A DNA stretch of 64,000 nucleotides from Allobogoriella deserti (GTDB lineage: Bacteria; Actinomycetota; Actinomycetes; Actinomycetales; Actinomycetaceae), in assembly GCF_042680605.1 (NCBI RefSeq), contig NZ_JBHUEE010000008.1, forward strand, positions 1-64,000, written 5' to 3'. Positions within the stretch are counted from its first letter, which is position 1; each line of letters opens with the position of its first letter. The translations under genes and the position numbers were made by a program. Under the pieces are notes generated by a model that ran no database searches, was not told the DNA's origin, and worked only from the letters and a program-made list of their open reading frames with translations. Shown one piece after another: positions 41,816 through 52,520 of the stretch.

Positions 41816-42149
41816 GTCTGGATCGTCTATGACGCCCCTGGACGTGGCGTTATGGTGTCTGCTATAAGCTTTCGGCAAGCAAAAGGCATCACGTTGCTGG
41901 AGCTGTCGGGGCGATGCCGAAGGCCCCAGCCCTCCCGAGGTCGCTCGCCGGCTCCGTAGCGTGCGGCCATGGGCCACGAACGCCGGCTGATCGGGTTGTG
42001 TGCGCGTCAACTTCGGCCACAAAGTCGAGCAGATGGGGGAGCGGGCGCTTCCGCGTTCGTCCGGGGGCGCGGTGGGAGCGTCACGAGCCTGCGTGCGTTC
42101 CGTCGTCCGTCGTAGCGATGAGCGCTCGTTGCACACCGGTTACACACAG
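41816..42149. other. Gene-free right end of the island
   Basis: About 330 bases with no supportable gene. It includes an AT-richer block (GCTATAAGCTTTCGGCAAGC near 41860) that may be the promoter of the acetyltransferase gene, and CGGTTACACACA (42138-42149) directly beside the right repeat, a motif also seen inside the left end (TGGTTACACACTGGGTACACA near 31792) and at 30136. Confidence 0.4.
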
Positions 42150-42260
42150 CAACCAAGAACGGCGGCTGCCGTTGGATGACGTCGAGAGACGTTTCCGCAG
42201 GTCAGCCGCCGTTCCGGCAACTACTGACAAAGGGTGGAACCCCCGGTTTAGATGTCGTAG
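42150..42260. repeat. Right direct repeat: glnA 3' end and terminator (attR-like)
   Basis: Contains the glnA stop codon (42248-42250), the downstream hairpin AACGGCGGCTG (42158-42168) / CAGCCGCCGTT (42203-42213) and ends inside the last glnA codons. Same-orientation imperfect copy at 31632-31742. The hairpin is the natural terminator of glnA on the minus strand; an inner GACGT/ACGTT pair lies in its loop. Confidence 0.85.
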
Positions 42261-43672
42261 TACATCTCGAACTCGTGCGGGTGCGGGCGCAGCCGCAGCG
42301 GGTCGATCTCGTTCTCGCGCTTGTACTCGATCCAGGTCTCGATGAGGTCCTCGGTGAACACGTCGCCCTGGGTGAGGAACTCGTGGTCGGCCTCGAGCGC
42401 GTCCAGCACGGCCGGCAGCGAGTCCGGCACCTGCGCGATCTGCGCGTGCTCCTCCGGCGGCAGCTCGTACAGGTCCTTGTCGACCGGCTCGGGCGGCTCG
42501 ATCCGGTTCTGAATGCCGTCGATGCCGGCCATGAGCATCGCGGAGAACGCCAGGTACGGGTTCGACGACGGATCCGGCACACGGAACTCGATGCGCTTGG
42601 CCTTCGGCGAGGAGCCGGTGATCGGGATCCGGATGCACGCCGAACGGTTGCGGGCCGAGTAGACCAGGTTCACCGGCGCCTCGAAGCCCGGCACGAGCCG
42701 GTGGTAGGAGTTCACCGTCGGGTTCGTGAACGCCAGCAGCGACGGAGCGTGCTTGAGCAAGCCACCGATGTACCAGCGCGCCGTGTCCGACAGGCCGCCG
42801 TAGCCACGCTCGTCGAAGAACAGCGGCTCGCCGTCCTTCCACAGCGACTGGTGCGAGTGCATACCCGAGCCGTTGTCACCGAAGAGCGGCTTCGGCATGT
42901 AGGTGACCGTCTTGCCGGCCTCCCAGGCGGTGTTCTTGATGACGTACTTGAACTTCAGCACGTCGTCGGCCGCGCTACGCAGGGTGTTGAACCTGTAGTT
43001 GATCTCCTGCTGGCCCGCGGTGCCCACCTCGTGGTGCGCCCGCTCGACCTGAAGACCGACCTCCTGGAGTGTGCTGACCATCTGATCGCGCAGGTCAGCG
43101 AAGTGGTCGGCAGGCGGCACCGGGAAGTATCCGCCCTTGTAGCGCGTCTTGTACCCCTGGTTGTGCCCGTCCTCCTCGGCGCCGGTGTTCCACGCCGCCT
43201 CGATCGAGTTGAGGTAGTAGAAGCTGGAGTGCGCGTTCGTGGCGAACCGCACGTCGTCGAAAACGTAGAACTCCGCCTCGGCCCCGAAGAACGCCGTGTC
43301 CGCGATCCCGGTGCTCTTGAGGTACGCCTCCGCCTTCGCCGCGATGTTGCGCGGGTCCCGAGAGTAGGCCTCACCGGTGAAGGGGTCGACGATCGAGAAG
43401 TTGACGACCAGGGTCTTCTGCTTCCGGAACGGGTCCACGAAGGCGCTCGTCACGTCCGGGACCAGCTTCATGTCGGACTCGTGGATCTGCTGGAAGCCGC
43501 GGATGGAGGACCCGTCGAACATCAGCCCGTCGTTGAAGGCGTCCTCGTCGAACGCCTCCACCGGGATGTTGAAGTGCTGCATCACTCCCGGCAAGTCACA
43601 GAAGCGGACGTCGACGAACTTGACGTCCTGCTCCTTGGTGAAGGCGATGGCCTCCTCGGGGGTTGAGAACAT
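42248..43672 (-). CDS. glnA: Glutamine synthetase type I
   Basis: Main ammonia-assimilating enzyme, 474 aa, forming dodecamers in the cytoplasm. Blocks: MFDGSSIRGFQQIHESDM, GAEAEFYVFDDVRF, AHHEVGTAGQQEINYRFNTL, DNGSGMHSHQSLW, NPTVNSYHRLVPGFEAP and the regulatory loop DKDLYELPPEE with the Tyr that GlnE adenylylates. AAGGAG precedes ATG 43672. A four-part GlnR box lies about 77-114 bases upstream. Its last codons and terminator form the right repeat of the island, so an integration has used this gene end while leaving the protein whole. Confidence 0.96.
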   Translation of the reverse strand: MFSTPEEAIAFTKEQDVKFVDVRFCDLPGVMQHFNIPVEAFDEDAFNDGLMFDGSSIRGFQQIHESDMKLVPDVTSAFVDPFRKQKTLVVNFSIVDPFTGEAYSRDPRNIAAKAEAYLKSTGIADTAFFGAEAEFYVFDDVRFATNAHSSFYYLNSIEAAWNTGAEEDGHNQGYKTRYKGGYFPVPPADHFADLRDQMVSTLQEVGLQVERAHHEVGTAGQQEINYRFNTLRSAADDVLKFKYVIKNTAWEAGKTVTYMPKPLFGDNGSGMHSHQSLWKDGEPLFFDERGYGGLSDTARWYIGGLLKHAPSLLAFTNPTVNSYHRLVPGFEAPVNLVYSARNRSACIRIPITGSSPKAKRIEFRVPDPSSNPYLAFSAMLMAGIDGIQNRIEPPEPVDKDLYELPPEEHAQIAQVPDSLPAVLDALEADHEFLTQGDVFTEDLIETWIEYKRENEIDPLRLRPHPHEFEMYYDI

Positions 43673-43748
43673 CCGGTTAGCTCCTTGAGGGTGGACTGAC
43701 GGTGACAGGGGCGACCTCGTGCAACCGCCCTGACGCTAGCTGTCGGCC

Positions 43749-43786
43749 GTTTCCCTTGTGTCACCCGAATGTGTCGAACACGTTAC
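43749..43786 (-). promoter_or_regulatory. GlnR box of glnA
   Basis: On the minus strand, four 5-base half-sites are separated by exactly six bases each: GTAAC, GACAC, GTGAC, GAAAC. This is the published GlnR pattern (gTnAC-n6-GaAAc repeated) with a single deviation (GACAC). It lies 77-114 bases upstream of the glnA start, a usual place for GlnR control. The glnR gene is not in the window. Confidence 0.8.
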
Positions 43787-43883
43787 GCGAACCGCTACGG
43801 CATCCCATGGGGTGGTCACGTATCGGTACGCCCCGGCCCCATCCGCGGCTCGGACGACGGCGTCGCGCGGTTAGGCTCGTGCG

Positions 43884-44237
43884 GTGCCCGATGAGCTTCC
43901 CCCCGTGGCCGGTCTCGGTCGCCGTGCGGTCGCGCTGGCCATCGATTGGACACTGGCCTCCGTCATCAGCGCCGGCTTCTTCGACTACCACCCGATGGCC
44001 ACCTTGGGCACGTTCGCCGTCATGACCATCGCGATGGTTGCCACCATCAGCGCCAGCATCGGGCACCTCGTGGTCGGCATCGGTGTGCGCACCCCGGGTC
44101 GCGGTCCGGCCGGGCCGCTGCGCGCGCTGCTGCGGACGGTCCTCCTGTGCCTGGTGATCCCGGCCGTGGTGTGGACCGCCGACGGCCGAGGTCTGCACGA
44201 CGTCGCCGCAGGAACCACGGTGACACGGATACGGTGA
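43884..44237 (+). CDS. RDD family membrane protein
   Basis: 117 aa with three predicted membrane segments. The RDD pattern is in LGRRAVALAIDWTLASVISAG at the start (the Arg and two Asp appear as R..A..DW), with GIGVRTPGRGPAGPLRALLR later. RDD proteins are small transport-related membrane proteins of poorly known role. GTG 43884. It is divergent from glnA, the usual actinobacterial place. Confidence 0.8.
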   Translation: MPDELPPVAGLGRRAVALAIDWTLASVISAGFFDYHPMATLGTFAVMTIAMVATISASIGHLVVGIGVRTPGRGPAGPLRALLRTVLLCLVIPAVVWTADGRGLHDVAAGTTVTRIR

Positions 44238-44250
44238 GGCGGGCGGCGCC

Positions 44251-44400
44251 CTCGTTCCTCACTCGGGCTCGTCAGCGGCCCTGCCTGATCGGCCGCCTCC
44301 TCGCCCTCCGCTCGTTCCTCACTCGGGCTCGTCAGCGGCCCTGCCTGATCGCCCGCCTCCTCGCCCTCCGCTCGTTCCTCACTCGGGCTCGTCAGCGGCC
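44251..44400. repeat. 60-bp tandem repeat, 2.5 copies
   Basis: Units at 44251-44310 and 44311-44370 differ at one base; a half unit follows at 44371-44400. The unit begins CTCGTTCCTCACTCGGGCTC and ends TCGCCCTCCG. The last half unit runs across the stop codon of the DUF4191 gene. It lies between the convergent RDD and DUF4191 genes. Confidence 0.95.
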
Positions 44401-45120
44401 CTTGACTGCCTTGCGGTCCGGACGCGCACGCATCGGGTCGATGCCCTTCGGCACCGGAAGCTTGGCACTGCCGAGCGCCTGCATCCGCTTGCCCACCTGC
44501 GCGACCTCGGCGGCGGTGAGCTTCTTGTCGAGCTTGCGCACGCTGCCCATCAGCTTGCTGATCGGCACCTGGCCGTCGTCGTTGCCGTACTGGATGAGGT
44601 GCACCGGCACGTTCGGCGCCACGCGGGAAACTTTGCGCTTTTCGTCAGCGAGCATCCGGCTGACGCGATGGCTGGGGCCCTCGGAGACGAGCACGATCCC
44701 GGGCCGGCCGATCATCCGGAAGACCATGTCCTGGGTGCGCGGATTGACCGCCACCGGCTCCTGCTCGACGTTCCACCCGCGCCGGATCTGCCCGAGCACT
44801 GCACCGGCGGCGCCGGGGCGCCCGTCGATCTGGCGGTAGCTGGCCTTCCTGGTCTGCACCGACAGCACGACCATCATCAGGGTCAGGGAGACCAGTAGCC
44901 CGAAGAACGTCATGTAGATCGGGTGCCCCCAGGCGAACCCGATCGCGAGCGCGACCGCCATGATCAGCACGAAGGTCCCGAGAAGCATCCAGGTGATCGC
45001 GGGATACACCTGACGGGTCAGGCGGTACGCGTCACGGACGTTGTGGTACCAGCGCTGCTTCTTCTCCGGCTTGGTGGCGCCGGAGGCGGTCGTGTCGGTC
45101 TCGGACTTCTTGCGGGCCAT
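44392..45120 (-). CDS. DUF4191 membrane protein
   Basis: 242 aa conserved actinobacterial membrane protein of the DUF4191 family, next to lipA as usual. Two membrane segments (TWMLLGTFVLIMAVALAIGF and YMTFFGLLVSLTLMMVVLSV) follow a basic N-terminus containing RWYHNVRDAYRLTRQVYP. The cytoplasmic rest carries QIDGRPGAAGAVLGQIRRGW and IGRPGIVLVSEGPSHRV. Function unknown. ATG 45120. Its C-terminal codons lie in the half unit of the 60-bp repeat, so its exact end may vary between strains. Confidence 0.85.
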   Translation of the reverse strand: MARKKSETDTTASGATKPEKKQRWYHNVRDAYRLTRQVYPAITWMLLGTFVLIMAVALAIGFAWGHPIYMTFFGLLVSLTLMMVVLSVQTRKASYRQIDGRPGAAGAVLGQIRRGWNVEQEPVAVNPRTQDMVFRMIGRPGIVLVSEGPSHRVSRMLADEKRKVSRVAPNVPVHLIQYGNDDGQVPISKLMGSVRKLDKKLTAAEVAQVGKRMQALGSAKLPVPKGIDPMRARPDRKAVKGR

Positions 45121-45185
45121 GATCCCGCAGTCTACGGCTCAGGTAGCGGCCGCCGCACCGGGCGCGGTACGTCTCACACGCGGGG

Positions 45186-46226
45186 TCAGGACCCCACCGC
45201 CGCGCCGAGACGCTGCTCGATCCCGAGCCGGCCGGCGACGGCACTCGCCTCCTGCCGGGAGGTGGTCTCCTGAGTCAGGTGCTCGAGCTCCGCAGGCACC
45301 TCGCGCCCCTTCTTGATCATGGCGCGGGCCCACAGCCGGCCAGCCCGGTAGGACGAGCGCACCATCGGACCGGCCATCACACCGAGGAAGCCGATCTCCT
45401 CGGCGATCCGGGAGAGCTCGACGAACTCCTCTGGCTTGACCCACCGCTCCACCGGGTGGTGGCGCACCGACGGGCGCAGATATTGGTTGATCGTCAGCAG
45501 GTCGCACCGCGCCTCGTGCAGCATCTGCATGGCCTCGACGACCTCGTCGAACGTCTCGCCCATCCCGAGCATGAGGTTGGACTTCGTCACCAGGCCGTCC
45601 TCGGCCGCCATGGTCAGCACTCGCAGCGACCGCTCGTACCGGAAGCCGGGCCGAATGCGGCGGAAGATCCGCGGCACCGTCTCCAGGTTATGCGCCAGGA
45701 CCTCGGGTCGAGAGGAGAACACCTCCGCCAGCTGAGCAGGGTCGGCGTCGAAGTCCGGGATCAGGAGCTCGACACCGGTGCCCGGGTTCTCGGCGTGGAT
45801 CCGGCGGACCGTCTCGGCGTACAACCACGCGCCACCGTCCTCGAGGTCGTCCCGGGCCACACCGGTCACGGTGGAGTACTTCAGGCCCATCTGGCGTACC
45901 GATCCGGCGACTTTGGCCGGCTCCATCCGGTCGAGCGGCGAGGGCTTGCCCGTGTCGATCTGGCAGAAGTCGCACCGCCGGGTGCACTGCGACCCGCCGA
46001 TGAGGAACGTGGCCTCCCGGTCCTCCCAGCATTCAAAGATGTTGGGACATCCGGCTTCCTCGCACACCGTGTGCAGGCCCTGCCCGTGGACAAGCTGTTT
46101 GAGCTCCCGGTACTCGGGGCCCATCACCGCCTTCGTCTTGATCCACTCGGGCTTGCGCTCGATGGGAGTCTCGGCGTTGCGCGCCTCGACGCGGAGCATG
46201 CGGCGGCCTTCGGGATTGACGCTCAC
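45186..46226 (-). CDS. lipA: Lipoyl synthase
   Basis: Radical SAM enzyme that inserts two sulfurs into octanoyl-lysine of E2 and H proteins. Two Fe-S clusters are encoded: the auxiliary cluster Cys set in TVCEEAGCPNIFECW, and the radical SAM CxxxCxxC in CTRRCDFCQID. Later blocks TVTGVARDDL, NLETVPRIFRRIRPG and LMLGMGET are typical. 346 aa. GTG 46226, nine bases after the lipB stop: a lipB-lipA operon. Confidence 0.95.
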   Translation of the reverse strand: MSVNPEGRRMLRVEARNAETPIERKPEWIKTKAVMGPEYRELKQLVHGQGLHTVCEEAGCPNIFECWEDREATFLIGGSQCTRRCDFCQIDTGKPSPLDRMEPAKVAGSVRQMGLKYSTVTGVARDDLEDGGAWLYAETVRRIHAENPGTGVELLIPDFDADPAQLAEVFSSRPEVLAHNLETVPRIFRRIRPGFRYERSLRVLTMAAEDGLVTKSNLMLGMGETFDEVVEAMQMLHEARCDLLTINQYLRPSVRHHPVERWVKPEEFVELSRIAEEIGFLGVMAGPMVRSSYRAGRLWARAMIKKGREVPAELEHLTQETTSRQEASAVAGRLGIEQRLGAAVGS

Positions 46227-46235
46227 CCTGCGATC

Positions 46236-46904
46236 CTAGGCACGCACCGCAACCGGTGCGCCAGCGGCAGCCAGGGGTGTGAGGGCAGTCACCAACGCCT
46301 CGCCGAGATCGTCGACGACGTCGAGCGGCGTGATCCGCCGGCCGGTCTCAGCGCTCAACGAGGTGACGTCCGCGTCCTCGATCCCGCACGGGATGATGCG
46401 GTCGAACCAGCTCAGGTCCGGATCGGCGTTGAGCGCGATGCCGTGCATCGTGGCTCCGCGTGCCACCCGCACCCCGACCGCACAGAGCTTGCGGTCGCGA
46501 CCCCGCTCGTCCGCGCGGACCCACACCCCGGAGCGGCCGTCGATACGTGATCCGCCCACCCCGTAGCGGCCGGCCACCGAGATGACGGCCTCCTCCAGTG
46601 CCCGCACATAGGCGACGACGTCGACCGGTTCCGCGAGCCGAACGATCGGGTAGGCCACGAGTTGGCCGGGACCGTGCCAGGTGATCCGGCCGCCGCGGTC
46701 GACATCGATCACCTCGGTGCCGTCCGTGGGCCGCTCCCGCGAAGCCGTCCGCTTCCCGGCCGTGTACACCGGGGCGTGCTCGAGGAGGAGGACCGTGTCC
46801 GGGCGGCGCCCGGCGATCACGTCAGCGTGAACCTCGCGTTGCAGCTCCCACGCCCAGCGGTAGTCCACCGTTCCCGTGCCCAGATCCACCCACTGCAGGT
46901 CCAC
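46236..46904 (-). CDS. lipB: Octanoyl-ACP:protein transferase
   Basis: Moves octanoyl from ACP to lipoyl domains, upstream of LipA. Typical pieces are LLLEHAPVYTAGKR, RGGRITWHGPGQLVAYPIV, the catalytic Lys in KLCAVGVRVARG and the catalytic Cys in IIPCGIED. 222 aa. GTG 46904 begins MDLQWVDLG. First gene of the lipB-lipA operon. The octanoyl donor would come from the fab pathway encoded at 3-7 kb, and the acceptors include the SucB encoded at 50.6 kb. Confidence 0.94.
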   Translation of the reverse strand: MDLQWVDLGTGTVDYRWAWELQREVHADVIAGRRPDTVLLLEHAPVYTAGKRTASRERPTDGTEVIDVDRGGRITWHGPGQLVAYPIVRLAEPVDVVAYVRALEEAVISVAGRYGVGGSRIDGRSGVWVRADERGRDRKLCAVGVRVARGATMHGIALNADPDLSWFDRIIPCGIEDADVTSLSAETGRRITPLDVVDDLGEALVTALTPLAAAGAPVAVRA

Positions 46905-47000
46905 CCGACGATGCTAACTCCGACGTGTTGCGGGTGTGGTTCGGCGGTCGCACCATGAGCCGGTGCGGCGCTTGGCCGGACCCGGGACCGAAGGAGACTC

Positions 47001-49166
47001 ATGCGCCGTCGTACGGTCCGGGTGCTCGGCCTCGTCCTGGTCCTGCTCGTGTGGCTGGTGGTCGCGGCCTGGGGTGGCGTGGCCCAAGGAGAACTCTCCC
47101 AGGTGCAGGAGAACGACGACGCCGCATTCCTGCCCGAATCAGCCGAATCGACCCGCGCCGCCCACTTGGCGGAAGAGTTCACAGGAGAACAGACGCTGCC
47201 TGCGCTCGTGGTCGTCCGGCCCGAGGACGGTGGCAAGCTCGACAGGTCCGAGCTGGAGATCCTCGACCGTCTCGCGAGCACCGCGAGCCAGCTCGAGTTG
47301 CCCAACGGTCGCAGGCTCTCCGATGTTGCGCGAGCTCCCGTTGTCGCTGTGCCGGCACCGGACGGCGCGGCTGCCCTCTTGACGGTCGCGCTCGACGGTG
47401 CGCAGGTCGACGAGGTGGTCGGGCCGGAAGACGAACAGCTCGGCGCCGTCGTCGTCGATGAACTACGGGCATTGACCGACGAGGAGCTGAGCGGGACTGG
47501 TCTGCAAGCCTGGGTCACCGGGCCGGCAGGGTTCGTCGCCGACCTGGGCTCCGCATTCGGATCGATCGACACCGTGCTGCTCGCAGTCGCCCTGTCGGTC
47601 GTACTGGTCATCCTCCTGTTGGTCTACCGGTCACCACTTCTGCCGTTCACTGTCTTGTTGACGTCCGTGCTCGGACTGTGCGCTGCCGCGCTGGTGGTGA
47701 AGAACCTCGCAGAGCGGGACGTGCTGCTCCTCAACGGACAGAGCCAAGGGATCCTCTCGATCCTCGTGGTCGGCGCTGCGACCGACTACTCGCTGTTGCT
47801 CATCGCCCGATACCGCGAAGAGCTGGAATCGGGTGCCGATCCGACATCCGCCATGCGCGCGGCCTGGCGTGCATCGCTCGAGCCGATCCTGGCCAGCGCC
47901 GGAACCGTCGTCGCCGGTCTGCTGTGTCTGCTGCTGTCCGATCTCCGCTCGAATTCCGGGCTCGGGCCCGTCGCCGCCATCGGGATCTGCTGCGCCGTCC
48001 TGTCGGCGCTGACACTGCTGCCGGCCCTGCTACTTGCTGCCGGCCGCCGTTCCACCGTGCTCTTCTGGCCTCGTGTGCCCGGGCGTGCCGGGAACCGACG
48101 GAACGACAGCCGGCTGTGGCCCAAGGTCGCGGACGCCGTGGGGGCTCGTCCGCGCCGGGTCTGGGTCACGACAGCGGTCGTGCTCCTCGGTGCGGCGGCG
48201 TTCGCGCCGACGTTCCAGGCAGAGGGCACGAGCGAATCCGACATCTTCCTCAATGATGTCGAGTCCGTGGCCGGCGAAACGGTGCTGGCCGAGCACTTCG
48301 ACGCCGGCTCGGTCCAGCCCGCTCTCGTCATCGGCGACGCCGAGAAAGCCGGCGAACTGCGCACCGCTGCCGGTGACGTCGACGGTGTGCGCTCGGCCGA
48401 GGTCGTCACCGCGGAGGACGGTGCTCCCCTCACGGTCGACGGGCGCGTGCAGGTCGAGGTCGCGTTGGCCGCGCCGGCCGAGAGCAACGAGGCGGTGGAG
48501 TCGGTCGATGGCCTTCGCGAGGCGGTGCACGCCGCCGACCCGCAGGCGCTCGTCGGCGGGGCCGCGGCCGAACGGCTCGACACGATCGAGGCCGGTGAGC
48601 GCGACCTGCGTACCATTGTCCCGCTCGTGCTCGCGGCGATCGCCGTGCTGCTCGCCCTGCTCCTTCGGGCGATCGTCGCCCCGTTGGTGGTGCTCGTGGC
48701 GAACCTGCTCTCGTTCGGTGCCACCATGGGGCTGAGCGCGGTGGTTTTCCATCAGGTCCTTGATCTGCCGGGAGCAGATCCGTCGGTCCCGCTCTACGGG
48801 TTCGTCTTCCTCGTCGCGCTCGGCATCGACTACTCGATCTTCCTCATGACGCGCGTGCGCGAAGAGTCCTTCCGGCTCGGCACCCGGCCGGGGACCCGTC
48901 GCGGCCTTGCCGTGACCGGCGGTGTCATCACCTCCGCCGGGCTCGTGCTCGCAGCCACCTTCGGGGCACTGTCGGTGGTTCCCCTCCTCTTTCTCCTCCA
49001 ACTCGCATTCATCGTCTCCGCCGGTGTCCTCATCGACACGTTGCTCGTCCGCAGCCTGCTGGTGCCCGGCCTGGTGCTCGACCTCGGACGCCGCGTGTGG
49101 TGGCCGTGGCAACGGCACGTCCCCCGGGAGGCGGCCGAGACGGAGCGCCTCAGCCCCCGGTTGTGA
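47001..49166 (+). CDS. MMPL-family RND transporter
   Basis: 721 aa membrane protein with twelve predicted membrane segments in the 1+5 / 1+5 pattern of the MMPL family and two extracytoplasmic domains (about residues 30-185 and 400-525). The proton-relay regions show GAATDYSLLLIARYREEL in the first half and VALGIDYSIFLMTRVREES in the second. Members export lipids or drugs. GAAGGAGACTC precedes ATG 47001. Divergent from lipB; substrate unknown. Confidence 0.88.
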   Translation: MRRRTVRVLGLVLVLLVWLVVAAWGGVAQGELSQVQENDDAAFLPESAESTRAAHLAEEFTGEQTLPALVVVRPEDGGKLDRSELEILDRLASTASQLELPNGRRLSDVARAPVVAVPAPDGAAALLTVALDGAQVDEVVGPEDEQLGAVVVDELRALTDEELSGTGLQAWVTGPAGFVADLGSAFGSIDTVLLAVALSVVLVILLLVYRSPLLPFTVLLTSVLGLCAAALVVKNLAERDVLLLNGQSQGILSILVVGAATDYSLLLIARYREELESGADPTSAMRAAWRASLEPILASAGTVVAGLLCLLLSDLRSNSGLGPVAAIGICCAVLSALTLLPALLLAAGRRSTVLFWPRVPGRAGNRRNDSRLWPKVADAVGARPRRVWVTTAVVLLGAAAFAPTFQAEGTSESDIFLNDVESVAGETVLAEHFDAGSVQPALVIGDAEKAGELRTAAGDVDGVRSAEVVTAEDGAPLTVDGRVQVEVALAAPAESNEAVESVDGLREAVHAADPQALVGGAAAERLDTIEAGERDLRTIVPLVLAAIAVLLALLLRAIVAPLVVLVANLLSFGATMGLSAVVFHQVLDLPGADPSVPLYGFVFLVALGIDYSIFLMTRVREESFRLGTRPGTRRGLAVTGGVITSAGLVLAATFGALSVVPLLFLLQLAFIVSAGVLIDTLLVRSLLVPGLVLDLGRRVWWPWQRHVPREAAETERLSPRL

Positions 49167-49254
49167 CGCCGGCGCGTCCCCAGCCGCCCGGCCACCAACG
49201 CGACCTGTGGATAACGCCTGCAGGCTTTGCGCCCTTCGTGCTGGGCTGGCCTCC

Positions 49255-50571
49255 ATGGACACGACGCGTGGGCGGTGCCGTCGGCCCGGACGGCGCAGGC
49301 AGGAGCATGTGCCCGGCTACGAGATGCTCACTCCGGTCGGGTTCGGTGCCGGCGGGGCCGTGTGGCGGGCACGTGACGAGACGGGCCGGACGGTGGTCGT
49401 CTCCTTCCTGCAGCTGCCTCCGGGCGACCGCAATACCGCCCTGCTGCGTCGCCTCGCCGCGCTGCGGTCGACCTGCCACCCCCATCTTCCGCGCGTGCTG
49501 GACGTGGTGGGCCTGGGGGACGACCGGTGCGCCCTGGTGACCGACGAGGTCGCCGGGCCGACGCTGACCACGGTGCGCACCGCCGGGGGCGCTCTGACTC
49601 CCGGGGCAGCCCGCACTCTCCTGACGGCACTTGGTTCGGCCCTGGCGAAACTCCATGCACGGGGCGTCATCCACGGTGATGTCGCCCCGGACAACATCGT
49701 CATCACCGCTGGTGGTGTCCCGGTCCTCGTCGATCTGGCGGGTGAGGTCAGCACGGAGCGCGGTACGCCAGGGTTCGCGGCGCCCGAGGTGCGTACGGGG
49801 GCGGCGGCAGGCGCGGCCGCGGACGTGTGGGCCTTGGCCGAGGTCGTGCGGTGGGCCAGCGGTGATCATCCCGACGTCGCACGAATTCTCGCACCGGCTC
49901 TGTCGACAGACGTCGCAACACGGCCGAGTGCGGAAGGGCTCGCCACGGCCGCCGCCGGGCTCGGTGCGGTCGAGCACCTGGAGCTGCCGCCCGAGGCCGA
50001 CCTGGCACAGGCACGCCTGCGCTCCGGTCAGGACGCCACGCAACGGCGCGCGGACCGGCGACCTCGTGGACGACATCGGCGACGAACTCGGAGAGGGCGG
50101 CACATGGCGCTGGTGGCCGCCGGGCTGTCGATGGTTGTCGCGGTGACCGGCATGGCGACCCGATGGGCAGGTGGGGCAGAACCGCTCGGGGAGGACGACG
50201 TCCAGGACGTCGTCACGGCATTGGTCGCGGCCCGCGACCGCGCACTGGCCACCGGCGACGCCCAGGCGTTGGGGGAGTTGACCGAACCTGGTAGCGAGCT
50301 CGCAGCCGCGGACGCCGCGCTCGTGGCTGACCTGGGCCGGGCAGGGGTGCGGCCGGACGGTCTGCGGACACGCGTGAGCGAGGTAGCTGCGCTGGGGGTC
50401 GACGGCGAGGGCCGCCGGCGTGTCCGGGTCGTGACCCGGCAAGGGGAGTACACGCTGAGCGGCAGGGGAGAGAGCGACGGCGTCGTCGTTCCCGCGTCCG
50501 AGCCCCGATGCACCGTCATGGTGATCGCGGGTCCACCGTGGCGCGTGGCCGCCACCGAGGAGTGCGGGTGA
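49255..50571 (+). CDS. Membrane-anchored pseudokinase (Ser/Thr kinase fold)
   Basis: About 438 aa: kinase-like domain (residues 20-230), basic linker (RRPRGRHRRRTRRGR), one membrane segment (ALVAAGLSMVVAVTGMATRW) and a roughly 130-residue outer domain. The Gly loop appears as GFGAGGAVW. The ATP-binding Lys of the VAxK site is replaced (VVVSFL), HRDLKPEN has become HGDVAPDN, and DFG has become DLA. It is therefore predicted to lack phosphotransfer. Similar anchored pseudokinases act as binding scaffolds. ATG 49255, or GTG 49309 which has AGGAG directly upstream. Convergent with sucB. Confidence 0.75.
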   Translation: MDTTRGRCRRPGRRRQEHVPGYEMLTPVGFGAGGAVWRARDETGRTVVVSFLQLPPGDRNTALLRRLAALRSTCHPHLPRVLDVVGLGDDRCALVTDEVAGPTLTTVRTAGGALTPGAARTLLTALGSALAKLHARGVIHGDVAPDNIVITAGGVPVLVDLAGEVSTERGTPGFAAPEVRTGAAAGAAADVWALAEVVRWASGDHPDVARILAPALSTDVATRPSAEGLATAAAGLGAVEHLELPPEADLAQARLRSGQDATQRRADRRPRGRHRRRTRRGRHMALVAAGLSMVVAVTGMATRWAGGAEPLGEDDVQDVVTALVAARDRALATGDAQALGELTEPGSELAAADAALVADLGRAGVRPDGLRTRVSEVAALGVDGEGRRRVRVVTRQGEYTLSGRGESDGVVVPASEPRCTVMVIAGPPWRVAATEECG

Positions 50572-50593
50572 GGAGGTGACGCGCGACGGCGAA

Positions 50594-50620
50594 GGCCCCG
50601 CACCGAGCTGGTGCGGGGCC
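50594..50620. terminator. Bidirectional terminator hairpin
   Basis: A perfect 11-bp stem, GGCCCCGCACC (50594-50604) with GGTGCGGGGCC (50610-50620), and a five-base loop lie between the convergent pseudokinase and sucB stop codons. Confidence 0.85.
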
Positions 50621-50645
50621 GGGCCGGGACCGGTCGGATGCCGGG

Positions 50646-52496
<1,851 letters not shown>

Positions 52497-52520
52497 GTCC
52501 AGGAATCTCCTTCGATCGGG

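Noticed and set aside
44251..44400. CRISPR array
   Set aside because: The units are contiguous 60-bp tandem copies without unique spacers and without cas genes.
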